Part shown: positions 8,204 through 15,356 of the stretch, one piece after another
How the letters are laid out: each line of letters opens with the position of its first letter
Numbering within the stretch: the first letter of the stretch is position 1
Source of the DNA: Nautiliaceae bacterium
Lineage (GTDB): Bacteria > Campylobacterota > Campylobacteria > Campylobacterales > Nautiliaceae
Direction: 5' to 3'
Assembly: GCA_027063075.1 (NCBI GenBank)
Contig: JAMOSM010000031.1
Location: 1-16,758 of the forward strand
DNA: 16,758 nt
Position numbers and translations under genes: made by a program
Notes under the pieces: generated by a model
What the model saw: only the letters and a program-made list of their open reading frames with translations
What the model was told of the DNA's origin: nothing
Databases searched by the model: none

Positions 8204-8946
8204 CCTATCTCCTTTTTTAAATCTTCAAGAAAATATAAAGCGTTTTTGTAAATTTTATGAGGTTTTTTTGTTATTTCATTTTCACTTTTTATTTTACCAC
8301 TTAATACAAGCACCCCTTCCATTCCAAGTTCCATTGCCGGAATCAAATCACCGTATAAATCATCACTTACAATAGTAATTTTATCAAAACTGCACCCTAT
8401 CACTTCAGAAGCTCTTTTAAAAAATCTTTTTGAAGGTTTCCCAACTACTTCATAATCTCTTCCTGTGGCGTATTTTAACATCTCCAAAACTGCGCCAAGT
8501 CCCGGATAACGCCTGTTGTTTTTATGATAAAGAGAGGTTTTATGCATTCCGATAAGCTCAGCACCTTTTAAAATCGTTTCTATTATATCGGCAAACTCTT
8601 CATTTGAATAGAGTTTTATTCCTAAAACAACATTTCTTGGATTTTTATAATCAATCTTATATCTTTGCATAATTTTTAAAAATTTATCATTTCCATACGG
8701 AGCTACAGGTTCTTTTATAATTTCATCTAAAATCATTAAAGGGTCAAGATAGTTATCAAATTCAAACCCGAGTGATTTAAGATAATTCATAAATTCTTTT
8801 GAATCTCTTTTTGTATTGTTTGTAAGCAAAATAAAAGGAATGTTTTTTTCTTTTAAAAATTTCGTAAGCTCAATAGCCCCCGGAAGAGGCAGAAAATCTT
8901 TATCATCAATAAGCGTTCCCTGAACATCTAAAAAATATCCTCTCAT
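8200..8946 (-). CDS. HAD-IIA family protein, LHPP/HDHD2-like, with altered motif I
   Basis: This is a 248-residue haloacid-dehalogenase superfamily protein with a C2 (HAD-IIA) cap. Motif I is DVQGTL (D7, then Q9 where most phosphatases have a second Asp). Motif II is LLTNNT (T42). Motif III is VVGKPSKRFF (K170). Motif IV is VSDDLYGD (D195, D196, D200). The stretches LLTNNTKRDSKEF and HKTSLYHKN...EVVGKPSKRFF resemble the eukaryotic LHPP/HDHD2 branch, whose motif I also lacks the second Asp (DxSG). The nucleophile, Thr, Lys and acidic metal ligands are intact, so it may still bind metal and phosphate, but general acid/base catalysis should be altered. Its substrate is unknown. It sits between lysA and pheA, where I recall the C. 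jejuni operon also has a HAD gene. No signal peptide is seen. Confidence 0.88.
   Translation of the reverse strand: MRGYFLDVQGTLIDDKDFLPLPGAIELTKFLKEKNIPFILLTNNTKRDSKEFMNYLKSLGFEFDNYLDPLMILDEIIKEPVAPYGNDKFLKIMQRYKIDYKNPRNVVLGIKLYSNEEFADIIETILKGAELIGMHKTSLYHKNNRRYPGLGAVLEMLKYATGRDYEVVGKPSKRFFKRASEVIGCSFDKITIVSDDLYGDLIPAMELGMEGVLVLSGKIKSENEITKKPHKIYKNALYFLEDLKKEIG
8209..8214 (-). promoter_or_regulatory. Ribosome binding site supporting the pheA TTG start
   Basis: The minus strand reads AAGGAG five bases before the TTG at 8203. This is a strong Shine-Dalgarno at ideal spacing inside the last codons of the upstream gene, and it compensates for the weak start codon. Confidence 0.7.
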
Positions 8947-8948
8947 CT

Positions 8949-10157
8949 CTACACCATATAATCAATCTCGCAAGCAATTAAATCTTCAAAAGTCTCTCTT
9001 CTTCTAATAAGTCTGTCTTTATTATCTTCTACGGCAACTTCCGCCGGACGTGGACGTGTATTGTAATTACTTGCCATAGTAAATCCATATGCACCTGCAG
9101 AATGGATAACCACTAAATCTCCCGGATTAGTTTCAGGAACTTCAATCTCTTTTGCAAAAAAGTCTCCGCTCTCACAAACAGGACCTACAATATTAGCCTT
9201 AGAAACTTTTGGATTTTCTTTAGAACTTAACACTTCAATTTTGTGATAGGCGTTATAAAGGCTCGGTCTGATTAAATCATTCATAGCCCCATCAACAATT
9301 ACAAATCTTTTATCCCCGTTTACTTTTTCATACAACACTTTTGTCAAAAACCATCCCCCGTTTCCTACTAAAAACCTTCCTGGCTCACAGACAATTGTTA
9401 CATCAAGTCCAGATAAAGTGCTTAAAATAGCCTGGGCATAATCATAAGGTTTTATAGTTTCTTCATCTTTATATTTAATACCAAGTCCGCCGCCTACGTC
9501 AAAAAATTTAATATCAATGTTTATTGCTTTAAGACTTCTTACAAGGTCTGCAACTATTGCACTCGCCTCACGGATTGGTTCAAGCTCTGTTAATTGGCTT
9601 CCTATATGAAAATGAATGCCCACCGGATTTAAATTTTGGGATTTTTTTGCATAAATATACATTTTTTTAGCCGTTTCTATATCAACCCCAAATTTATTTT
9701 CACTAAGTCCTGTTGAAATATAAGGATGGGTTTTTGGGTCTATATTAGGATTTACCCTTATTGAAATTCTTGCAACTTTGCCTAAATTTTTTGCTATTTC
9801 ATCAACTCTTTTAAGCTCCGCCTCACTCTCAACATTAATCATAAGTATATCTTTTTCTAATGCCTCTTGAATTTCATCATCTCTTTTACCAACACCGCTA
9901 AAAATTATTTTATATTTATCAATCCCTGCAAGAAGCGCTCTTTTTACCTCTCCGATACTCACGCAATCAGCACCGCTGCCAAGAGATGCAAACTTTTTAA
10001 CAACCGAAAGGTTTGAATTTGCCTTTATGGCGTATGAAATAATACTTTTTCTTGCCTTAAAAGCCTTTTTTAACTCATTATACTGATTTTCAAAATGCTC
10101 AAAGTCATAAACATATAAAGGTGTCCCATACTTTTTAGAAAGTTCTTTAAAATTCAT
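8949..10157 (-). CDS. lysA: Diaminopimelate decarboxylase
   Basis: LysA decarboxylates meso-diaminopimelate to lysine, the last step of lysine synthesis. The 402-residue protein is a fold-type III PLP enzyme with an N-terminal barrel. The Schiff-base lysine is K45 in SYAIKANSN, HFHIGSQ (182-188) and the Gly-rich phosphate loop GGG (222-224) follow, and EPGR is at 258-261. In the C-terminal beta domain, C328 in GPVCESGD and Y357 in AGAYGFTMASNYN are the residues that complete the active site across the dimer. It starts at ATG with a good AGGAG. It overlaps the end of the upstream permease gene by 11 bases and leaves 2 bases before the HAD gene. Length and motifs are typical. Confidence 0.97.
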   Translation of the reverse strand: MNFKELSKKYGTPLYVYDFEHFENQYNELKKAFKARKSIISYAIKANSNLSVVKKFASLGSGADCVSIGEVKRALLAGIDKYKIIFSGVGKRDDEIQEALEKDILMINVESEAELKRVDEIAKNLGKVARISIRVNPNIDPKTHPYISTGLSENKFGVDIETAKKMYIYAKKSQNLNPVGIHFHIGSQLTELEPIREASAIVADLVRSLKAINIDIKFFDVGGGLGIKYKDEETIKPYDYAQAILSTLSGLDVTIVCEPGRFLVGNGGWFLTKVLYEKVNGDKRFVIVDGAMNDLIRPSLYNAYHKIEVLSSKENPKVSKANIVGPVCESGDFFAKEIEVPETNPGDLVVIHSAGAYGFTMASNYNTRPRPAEVAVEDNKDRLIRRRETFEDLIACEIDYMV

Positions 10158-11169
10158 TACTTCTCCTTAAAATAACAATATCTATTATCAAAATTAAAAT
10201 AAAAGGAATTGAAAGTACCCAGTAAGGTAAAATTCCCTGTTTTGCAAATTTAAAAAGCATCAATTCACTTCCCCATAAAAACAGCGTAAAAGTTACAGAT
10301 TTTACCATAAAAAAGGCGACATTTGAAATTCTTATATGAATAGGAGATGTTAAAAACAGAAAAACCATAAAGGCTATCATACTAAGAGGGGTGAAAATTT
10401 TGAAAAATACAATTGAGAGAATTTTATTTAAATCAATGTCTTTAAAATATTTAATTGTAATATAAGCATCATAAAAAGAGATATTATTAAGCATTTTTAA
10501 ATTAGATAATATTTTTGGCTTAAAATTTTTTAAAATAGTTAGATTTTCCTCTTTTTTTATCCACTGCTTATTTTTTAAATATAAAACTTTACCGTTTATT
10601 ACAAACCAGTTGTTGTTTTTAAACACAGCCTCATCTGCAAAAACAACTTTTTTTACATTTTGATTTTCAATTTCAAACACATCCATTCCGTATGCTTTTT
10701 TTAAAATAGGATTTAACTCTTTTATATAAATGATTTTGTTTTCAAATTTTAAAAAAAGATTTTTGTTTTTTAAGCGGTTTCCAGATTTTATAGCCGCGGC
10801 ATACTGATTTGCGTAAGATATTTTAGTGGTCTGTAAAAAAGAGATAAAAAAAAACACCAAAATAGACAAAAACAAAAAAGGCTTTATCAGTTTTTTTGGA
10901 GAAAAACCTAAAGAATAAAAACTGACAATTTCATTAAATTTTATCATAGAAGATAAAGTCAGTAAAAAACCAAAAACAATACCTAAATGATAAATTATAA
11001 AAAAAGCATATATAAACATATAAAAAATATATAAAACCTGAAGATTTGAAGCTTTAGGAAGGGATTCAAAATTGTAGATATAATCCATCAATACAAAAAG
11101 CATAGACAAAGACAAAGAAACTATTAAAAAGTTTCTTAAATATTTCTTTAAAATATACCAAAAATACAA
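10147..11169 (-). CDS. LptF/LptG (YjgP/YjgQ) family permease
   Basis: LptF and LptG are the membrane subunits of the LptB2FG transporter that extracts lipopolysaccharide from the inner membrane. This 340-residue protein has the family layout: membrane segments at about 12-32, 44-75, 94-113, 250-274, 283-306 and 315-334, with a periplasmic beta-rich domain between segments three and four (about 115-245). The LGFSPKKLIKPFLF stretch (87-100) matches the conserved cytoplasmic coupling region. The start is TTG, directly after the pth stop (TAGTTG), with AAAGGG upstream; the next Met, at residue 23, would cut into the first membrane segment. Only one family member is in the window, so I cannot say whether it is LptF or LptG. 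No ATPase partner is nearby. Confidence 0.87.
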   Translation of the reverse strand: MYFWYILKKYLRNFLIVSLSLSMLFVLMDYIYNFESLPKASNLQVLYIFYMFIYAFFIIYHLGIVFGFLLTLSSMIKFNEIVSFYSLGFSPKKLIKPFLFLSILVFFFISFLQTTKISYANQYAAAIKSGNRLKNKNLFLKFENKIIYIKELNPILKKAYGMDVFEIENQNVKKVVFADEAVFKNNNWFVINGKVLYLKNKQWIKKEENLTILKNFKPKILSNLKMLNNISFYDAYITIKYFKDIDLNKILSIVFFKIFTPLSMIAFMVFLFLTSPIHIRISNVAFFMVKSVTFTLFLWGSELMLFKFAKQGILPYWVLSIPFILILIIDIVILRRSNEF

Positions 11170-11709
11170 CTAACACCCTTTTTGAGAAAAACGACTAGGA
11201 GCGTTTTTAATATCTTTTAGGGCTTCTTTTATCTTTAGAAAAAGACTTCTCATACATTCAAGCTCATCTTCACTGAAATCACTTAATACATAATTTACAA
11301 CCTCTTGTTTATTCTCAGGTCTTCCAACTCCAATTCTAACACGCCAATAATCGTTTCCTATATTAGAATCAATCGACTTAAGCCCGTTATGACCTCCGCT
11401 GCTTCCGCCTTTTTTAAACCTAAGAGCTCCGGGTTTTAAATCTATATCATCGTGAATTACAATAATGTCGTTATTATCTATTTTATAAAAATTTTTAACT
11501 TCCCTAACAGCATCACCGCTTAAGTTCATAAAAGTTGTAGGTTTTAAAAAAAGATACTCACCAGCTTTATAAAGCTCGCCTTTAAATTTTGAAGATAGTT
11601 TTGTAGCGTTAAATTCATTTATTAAATAATCAAGTACCAAAAAGCCTATATTATGCCTGTTTTTTTCATATTTAAGTCCTGGATTTCCAAGTCCTACAAT
11701 AAGTTTCAT
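11170..11709 (-). CDS. pth: Peptidyl-tRNA hydrolase
   Basis: Pth cleaves peptidyl-tRNAs released prematurely from ribosomes and so recycles tRNA. The 179-residue protein is slightly shorter than the E. coli enzyme but has every active-site residue: N9 in GLGNPG, the catalytic H19 in RHNIGF, N62 in KPTTFMNLSG, D87 in IHDDIDLKPG and N108 in GGSSGGHNGLKSI. It follows rplY after a 36-base spacer that can fold over its Shine-Dalgarno (see the separate entry). The following permease starts right at its stop. The rplY-pth pair is common in bacteria and joins two translation functions. Confidence 0.97.
   Translation of the reverse strand: MKLIVGLGNPGLKYEKNRHNIGFLVLDYLINEFNATKLSSKFKGELYKAGEYLFLKPTTFMNLSGDAVREVKNFYKIDNNDIIVIHDDIDLKPGALRFKKGGSSGGHNGLKSIDSNIGNDYWRVRIGVGRPENKQEVVNYVLSDFSEDELECMRSLFLKIKEALKDIKNAPSRFSQKGC
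11176..11181 (-). promoter_or_regulatory. Ribosome binding site supporting the permease TTG start
   Basis: The minus strand reads AAAGGG six bases before the TTG at 11169, inside the last codons of pth. The stop TAG and the start TTG are adjacent, so re-initiation by terminating ribosomes is likely. Confidence 0.55.
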
Positions 11710-11713
11710 ACTG

Positions 11714-11743
11714 CCTCTTTATACCCGCCAAGGAGGCGAGAGG
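11714..11743 (-). promoter_or_regulatory. Possible hairpin covering the pth ribosome binding site
   Basis: In the minus-strand transcript a four-pair GC stem (11735-11738 with 11726-11729) closes a loop of five bases. An outer five-pair arm, CCUCU (11739-11743) with AGAGG (11714-11718), would include the pth Shine-Dalgarno AAAGAGG. The stem is followed by no U-run, so it is not a terminator. Folding was done by eye only. Confidence 0.4.
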
Positions 11744-11745
11744 AA

Positions 11746-12282
11746 TTATTTAGCCTTTACAATACCAACTACAGGAATTGAAGGGTTTAGATAACATTCA
11801 ACTCCTTCTGGAAACTCAATATCTCTTATAAGTACGTTATCACCAACGTCTAAGTTACTTACATCAAGCTCAAAATAATCCGGTAGATTCTCAGGAGTTG
11901 ATTTTACTTTAATTCTTCTTCTGTGATAAACCAAAACACCTTTGTTTTTAAGCCCGATTGGAGTTCCTTTTAATTTAACTGGAACGTAAAAATACTGTTT
12001 TACACCAGGCTGAGCCATAAGTAAATCAACGTGAAGCAATTCACCGGTTACAGGGTCTTTTTGATATTCTTGCACAACCGCGTTAAACTCTTTGTCTCCA
12101 ACTTTTACAGGGAAAACTAGATGTTCTTTGTTTTTCATATATTTAATAAAATCACTTTTTTTGAATGCAGCATTTATGTTTTCTTGACCTTTTCCATAAA
12201 TGTTTGCAATCAGATAACCATCTCTTCTAAGCTTTTTTGTTGCAGCTTTAGAAGTACTCTCTCTGATTATTCCTTCAAGCAT
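11746..12282 (-). CDS. rplY: 50S ribosomal protein L25 (Ctc/TL5 type)
   Basis: L25 binds 5S rRNA in the large ribosomal subunit. The long two-domain form seen here (178 residues) is the Ctc/TL5 type: an N-terminal 5S-binding beta-barrel (about 1-90, with the segment [16 protein letters not shown]) and a C-terminal beta domain (about 95-178, ending in [10 protein letters not shown]). It starts at ATG with a strong AGGAG. The 46-base gap upstream contains the best promoter in the minus-strand block, so rplY is probably the first gene of a long transcription unit running down to the metallophosphoesterase gene. Related Ctc proteins in other bacteria are stress-induced, but nothing in this sequence shows that here. 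Confidence 0.96.
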   Translation of the reverse strand: MLEGIIRESTSKAATKKLRRDGYLIANIYGKGQENINAAFKKSDFIKYMKNKEHLVFPVKVGDKEFNAVVQEYQKDPVTGELLHVDLLMAQPGVKQYFYVPVKLKGTPIGLKNKGVLVYHRRRIKVKSTPENLPDYFELDVSNLDVGDNVLIRDIEFPEGVECYLNPSIPVVGIVKAK

Positions 12283-12311
12283 ATTGTCTCCTTTTGTTTT
12301 TTAGAACCGCA

Positions 12312-12320
12312 ATTATATCA
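12312..12320 (-). promoter_or_regulatory. Extended -10 promoter of rplY
   Basis: The minus strand reads TGATATAAT, a perfect TATAAT (12312-12317) with the TGN extension. No clear -35 is seen, as is common in Campylobacterota promoters. Transcription would start near 12305, giving a leader of about 20 bases with AGGAGA (12287-12292) before the ATG. The promoter lies in the only sizeable gap in the fifteen-gene minus-strand block apart from the rplY-pth spacer. Confidence 0.7.
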
Positions 12321-12328
12321 TAAAAAAT

Positions 12329-13450
12329 TTAATTATCCTCATCTTTTAATTTAATAAAGTTAGTTTTAGTATCTCCTGATTGCATTTTAATCTCTTTTAA
12401 TTTAAGTTTAACATCATCTCTGCTTGTAGCAAACTCAAGGGCAGTCTCTTCTGAAATAATTTTATCTTTGAATAAATCTACTAAATGCTGGTCAAAACTT
12501 TGAGTTCCATAAACTTTTTTACCCTCTTCTAAAGCATCTTTAATTACCTGGTCTTTATTTTCGGCAATTAAATCCCTAATTCTTGGAGTAGAAATTAAAA
12601 TCTCCATAGCCGCAATTCTTTTACCATCAAGCGTTGGCACAAGTCTTTGAGAAATAATTCCCTGAAGTACAGAACTTAAAACAAGTCTTATTCTTTGCTG
12701 TTCATCATTAGGAAAAACCCCTATAATCCTGTTAATAGTCTCTTTTGCATCAAGTGTATGAAGGGTAGAAAACACAAGATGTCCTGTCTCTGCAGCGTGA
12801 AGGGCTATTTCTATAGTTTCAATATCCCTCATCTCACCTACTAAAATAATATCAGGGTCTTCCCTAAGAGCCGCTTTTAAAGCACTTGCAAAGCTTTGAG
12901 CATTTTCCCCTATATTTCTTTGGTTAATTAAAGATTTTTTATCTTTATGAATAAACTCAACAGGGTCTTCAATAGTGATAATATGTTTTGCACGGGTTTC
13001 ATTAATTTCATTAATTAAAGCTGCAAGTGTTGTGGATTTACCACTTCCTGTAACACCTGTAACTAAAACAAGCCCTCTTTCCATCTGAGTAAATTTTTTT
13101 ACAATAGAAGGAAGATTTAACTCCTCAATAGTAGGCACTTTTACAGGAATTACCCTAAAAACAATAGAAGGTCCGTCTATTTGAAAAAAGGCATTTACCC
13201 TAAAACGATAGTTTTCATCGAGTTTGTAAGAAAAATCTAAATCTTTTTTTTCTAAAAACTCTTCAAATCTATCTTGCAAAATCTCTTTTAAAAGCGTTAA
13301 AACACTCTCTTTAGGGACAATTTGATTAGTAAAATTTATTAAAGTCCCTCTAACCCTTCCTTTTATAAAACCGTTTGATTTAATATGAAGGTCGCTCCCT
13401 TCATTTTTAATTAGTGCATATAAAAATTTATTCAAAACTTCTTTTGTCAT
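12329..13450 (-). CDS. pilT: Type IV pilus retraction ATPase PilT-like
   Basis: PilT is the hexameric secretion-superfamily ATPase that depolymerises type IV pili and powers twitching motility. The 373-residue protein has the N-terminal SDLHIKSNG segment (19-27), a Walker A motif in TGVTGSGKST (131-140), the Asp box ITIEDPVEF (158-166), Walker B as ILVGEMRD (202-209), the His box AAETGHLVFSTLHT (219-232) and a PRIRDLIAEN stretch that corresponds to the PilT AIRNLIRE motif. GEMRD and this last motif favour PilT or its paralogue PilU over the assembly ATPase PilB. The C-terminus is Lys/Asp-rich and adds about 20 residues beyond the usual end. It lies one base after tal. No pilin, PilB or PilC gene is in the window, so its partners must be elsewhere. 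Confidence 0.92.
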   Translation of the reverse strand: MTKEVLNKFLYALIKNEGSDLHIKSNGFIKGRVRGTLINFTNQIVPKESVLTLLKEILQDRFEEFLEKKDLDFSYKLDENYRFRVNAFFQIDGPSIVFRVIPVKVPTIEELNLPSIVKKFTQMERGLVLVTGVTGSGKSTTLAALINEINETRAKHIITIEDPVEFIHKDKKSLINQRNIGENAQSFASALKAALREDPDIILVGEMRDIETIEIALHAAETGHLVFSTLHTLDAKETINRIIGVFPNDEQQRIRLVLSSVLQGIISQRLVPTLDGKRIAAMEILISTPRIRDLIAENKDQVIKDALEEGKKVYGTQSFDQHLVDLFKDKIISEETALEFATSRDDVKLKLKEIKMQSGDTKTNFIKLKDEDN

Positions 13451-13451
13451 T

Positions 13452-14408
13452 TTACTCCTTTATTGAACCTAACATCTCTTCAAAAGATTCTACAAACGCC
13501 TTTACACCCTCATCAAAAAGCTCCTGATATACTTTTTGAAGATTAATTCCAGCAGGGGTTAAAAAACTAAAAAACGCATCAATATGTTTTGTCTGAAAAG
13601 GAAAACTCTCTTCCATTTCATCAAATTCAACTCTCTTTTCAATCTCTTTTATAACATCAGGCGGAAGTGTTAAAACACTGTGAGGAAGATAAAGGTTTTG
13701 AACATAATAATCTTTTGGAAGATATTCCTGTTTTACCCCTGTTGAAGCAAAAAGGGTTCTTATGTTTCTAAGACCTGCTGCCTCTATCTGATTGTAAATT
13801 TTTATGGCATTAAAAAAACCGACCCTGTCTTTTGCAAGGTTTTGTTGAGCTAAAAGAGAATTTAATTTTCTGTCAAACCTGCTTACAAAAACAGAAATTA
13901 CACCTTCTACATTTCCTTTGCTTATTGCTTCAAGTGCTTTCATTGCCTGATTTGGTGAAAAAACAAGGGTTGCATTTATATTAATTCCCTTTTTTGCAAG
14001 TTCCTCCATAGCTTTATAGCCGGCTTCGTTTGCAGGAATTTTAATCATAACATTTTCTCTTTCAATTTCATCATAAAGTCTCAAAGCCTCATCAACCGTT
14101 CCCTTAGCATCGTTTATAAGTCTTGGGTCTACTTCAATACTTGCATACCCATCATCACCCTCTTCATAGTTTTTTTGCAAAATATCACAAGCTTTTTGAA
14201 TATCTTTTATTGCAATTTTTTCATATTTTTCTTTTGGCGAAAGCCCTTTTAATTTTTTAAGGTCTTCTTTATAAACATCTTTTTTCAAAGCATTTGCAAA
14301 AATTGCGGGATTACTTGTAAGTCCGTTTGCTATTCCCCTATTAACCCACTCTTTAAAAGTGGTATCTAAAAACTCCCTGTCAAGATAATCAACCCAGATA
14401 CTCGTCAT
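13452..14408 (-). CDS. tal: Transaldolase
   Basis: Transaldolase moves a dihydroxyacetone unit between sedoheptulose 7-phosphate and glyceraldehyde 3-phosphate in the non-oxidative pentose phosphate pathway. The 318-residue protein shows GLTSNPAIF (29-37), an acidic EVDPRL segment (92-97), the Schiff-base lysine K123 in MIKIPAN, and NATLVFS further on. The N-terminal segment resembles the subfamily first defined in mycobacteria rather than E. coli TalB. It starts ten bases after serB; tal next to serB is the arrangement I recall in C. jejuni. It shows no oddities. Confidence 0.95.
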   Translation of the reverse strand: MTSIWVDYLDREFLDTTFKEWVNRGIANGLTSNPAIFANALKKDVYKEDLKKLKGLSPKEKYEKIAIKDIQKACDILQKNYEEGDDGYASIEVDPRLINDAKGTVDEALRLYDEIERENVMIKIPANEAGYKAMEELAKKGININATLVFSPNQAMKALEAISKGNVEGVISVFVSRFDRKLNSLLAQQNLAKDRVGFFNAIKIYNQIEAAGLRNIRTLFASTGVKQEYLPKDYYVQNLYLPHSVLTLPPDVIKEIEKRVEFDEMEESFPFQTKHIDAFFSFLTPAGINLQKVYQELFDEGVKAFVESFEEMLGSIKE

Positions 14409-14418
14409 TTCTACTCCT

Positions 14419-15045
14419 TTAAATAAATTCCAAAATTTTTGTCAAATCTTTTTCTTCTATAATGATATTGGCTTCTTTTTTCAAAATTTCCTTTGCACAA
14501 AAAGCGACTCTAACTCCTGCGTGTTTAAACATACTTAAATCATTTGCCCCATCGCCTACTACCATTGTTTCTTCAGGAGTAACGTCTAAAACATTTTGAA
14601 TTCTTTTTAACATATCACCTTTTGAAAAAGAAAACATCATATCCCCGCCAACAAGACCTGTCAAAATTCCGTTTTTTGAATGCAAAATATTACTGAAATC
14701 CGCATCATACCCAAGTTTTTCTTTAAAATAAGAAGTTGCGTTTCTAAATCCGCCACTAAATACTAAAACTGTTAAACCATCTTTTTTTAAAGCCTTTATT
14801 GTCTCTTCAGCTCCTGGCATTATAGGCAGGTTATGACATATTTCATCCACTTTTTTTTCTTTAAGCCCTTCAAGCAGTTTTACTCTCATAATAAGGCTTT
14901 CAAAAAAATCTAGCTCCCCTCTCATAGCCATTTCGGTAATTGCCGCCACTTTGTCTTTTAAGCCCAAAGGCTCGGCTAAAAAATCAATGGTCTCCCCGTC
15001 CATTAAAGTCGAATCAAAATCAAAAACTGCAAGTTTAAGTGACAT
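14419..15045 (-). CDS. serB: Phosphoserine phosphatase
   Basis: SerB removes phosphate from phosphoserine, the last step of serine synthesis. This 208-residue HAD-superfamily enzyme has the catalytic DFDST (D9 nucleophile, D11), a helical C1 cap (about 16-75), motif II as VFSGGF (S97), K142 as the motif III lysine and VVGDGANDL (D165, D169) as motif IV. It lacks the N-terminal ACT-like domain found in some SerB proteins and is close to the minimal archaeal/Campylobacterota length. It is the first gene of the minus-strand block and is divergent from tatA. A Shine-Dalgarno AAAGGA (15051-15056) sits five bases before the ATG. Confidence 0.95.
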   Translation of the reverse strand: MSLKLAVFDFDSTLMDGETIDFLAEPLGLKDKVAAITEMAMRGELDFFESLIMRVKLLEGLKEKKVDEICHNLPIMPGAEETIKALKKDGLTVLVFSGGFRNATSYFKEKLGYDADFSNILHSKNGILTGLVGGDMMFSFSKGDMLKRIQNVLDVTPEETMVVGDGANDLSMFKHAGVRVAFCAKEILKKEANIIIEEKDLTKILEFI

Positions 15046-15064
15046 TTACATCCTTTTTTGTAAA

Positions 15065-15073
15065 ATTTTATCA
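15065..15073 (-). promoter_or_regulatory. Probable extended -10 promoter of serB-tal-pilT
   Basis: The minus strand reads TGATAAAAT within the 83-base serB/tatA divergent gap. Transcription would begin near 15058, giving a leader of only about a dozen bases that still contains the AAAGGA. There is no clear -35, and the gap is AT-rich enough for chance matches. Confidence 0.45.
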
Positions 15074-15087
15074 AAGTTTTAAGTTTT

Positions 15088-15099
15088 TATGCTAAAATT
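15088..15099 (+). promoter_or_regulatory. Extended -10 promoter of tatA-tatC
   Basis: TATGCTAAAATT contains an extended -10 (TGC-TAAAAT, hexamer 15093-15098) about 30 bases before the tatA ATG. The same 12 bases recur at 16189-16200 before the DUF505-like gene. No good -35 is present 17 bases upstream. An AAGGAT before the tatA ATG serves as the ribosome binding site. Confidence 0.6.
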
Positions 15100-15128
15100 C
15101 TCTAAAATCAAACAAAAAGGATACAAAA

Positions 15129-15356
15129 ATGGGTGTAAGCACTTGGCAAATTATTGTTATTTTATTAGTGGTATTACTTCTTTTTGGAGGCAAAAAAATC
15201 CCAGAACTTGCTCAGGGTCTTGGAAAAGGAATTAAAAACTTTAAAGACGCAGTAAAAGAAGGTGAAGAAGAAAAAGCTGAAATTAAACCTACAGAAAAAA
15301 TAGAAGAAGCTAAAACTCAAAACCAAACTACAACACAAAAAGAAAAAAATGCTTGA
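15129..15356 (+). CDS. tatA: Twin-arginine translocase subunit TatA
   Basis: TatA polymerises in the inner membrane to make the pathway for folded twin-arginine substrates. The 75-residue protein has the classic layout: a very short N-terminus, one membrane helix (about 6-19), the FG hinge (19-20), [21 protein letters not shown] as the amphipathic helix (about 22-42), and an acidic Lys/Glu-rich tail. Q7 just before the helix matches the polar Gln of TatA rather than the Glu typical of TatB. Its stop overlaps the tatC start by 8 bases. No tatB lies beside it, so either TatB is encoded elsewhere or this TatA serves both roles. Confidence 0.95.
   Translation: MGVSTWQIIVILLVVLLLFGGKKIPELAQGLGKGIKNFKDAVKEGEEEKAEIKPTEKIEEAKTQNQTTTQKEKNA

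Noticed and set aside
11730..11736. Perfect plus-strand AAGGAGG in the rplY-pth gap
   Set aside because: No start codon follows at a suitable distance on the plus strand, and the region is flanked by minus-strand genes. It is better explained as part of the minus-strand hairpin.
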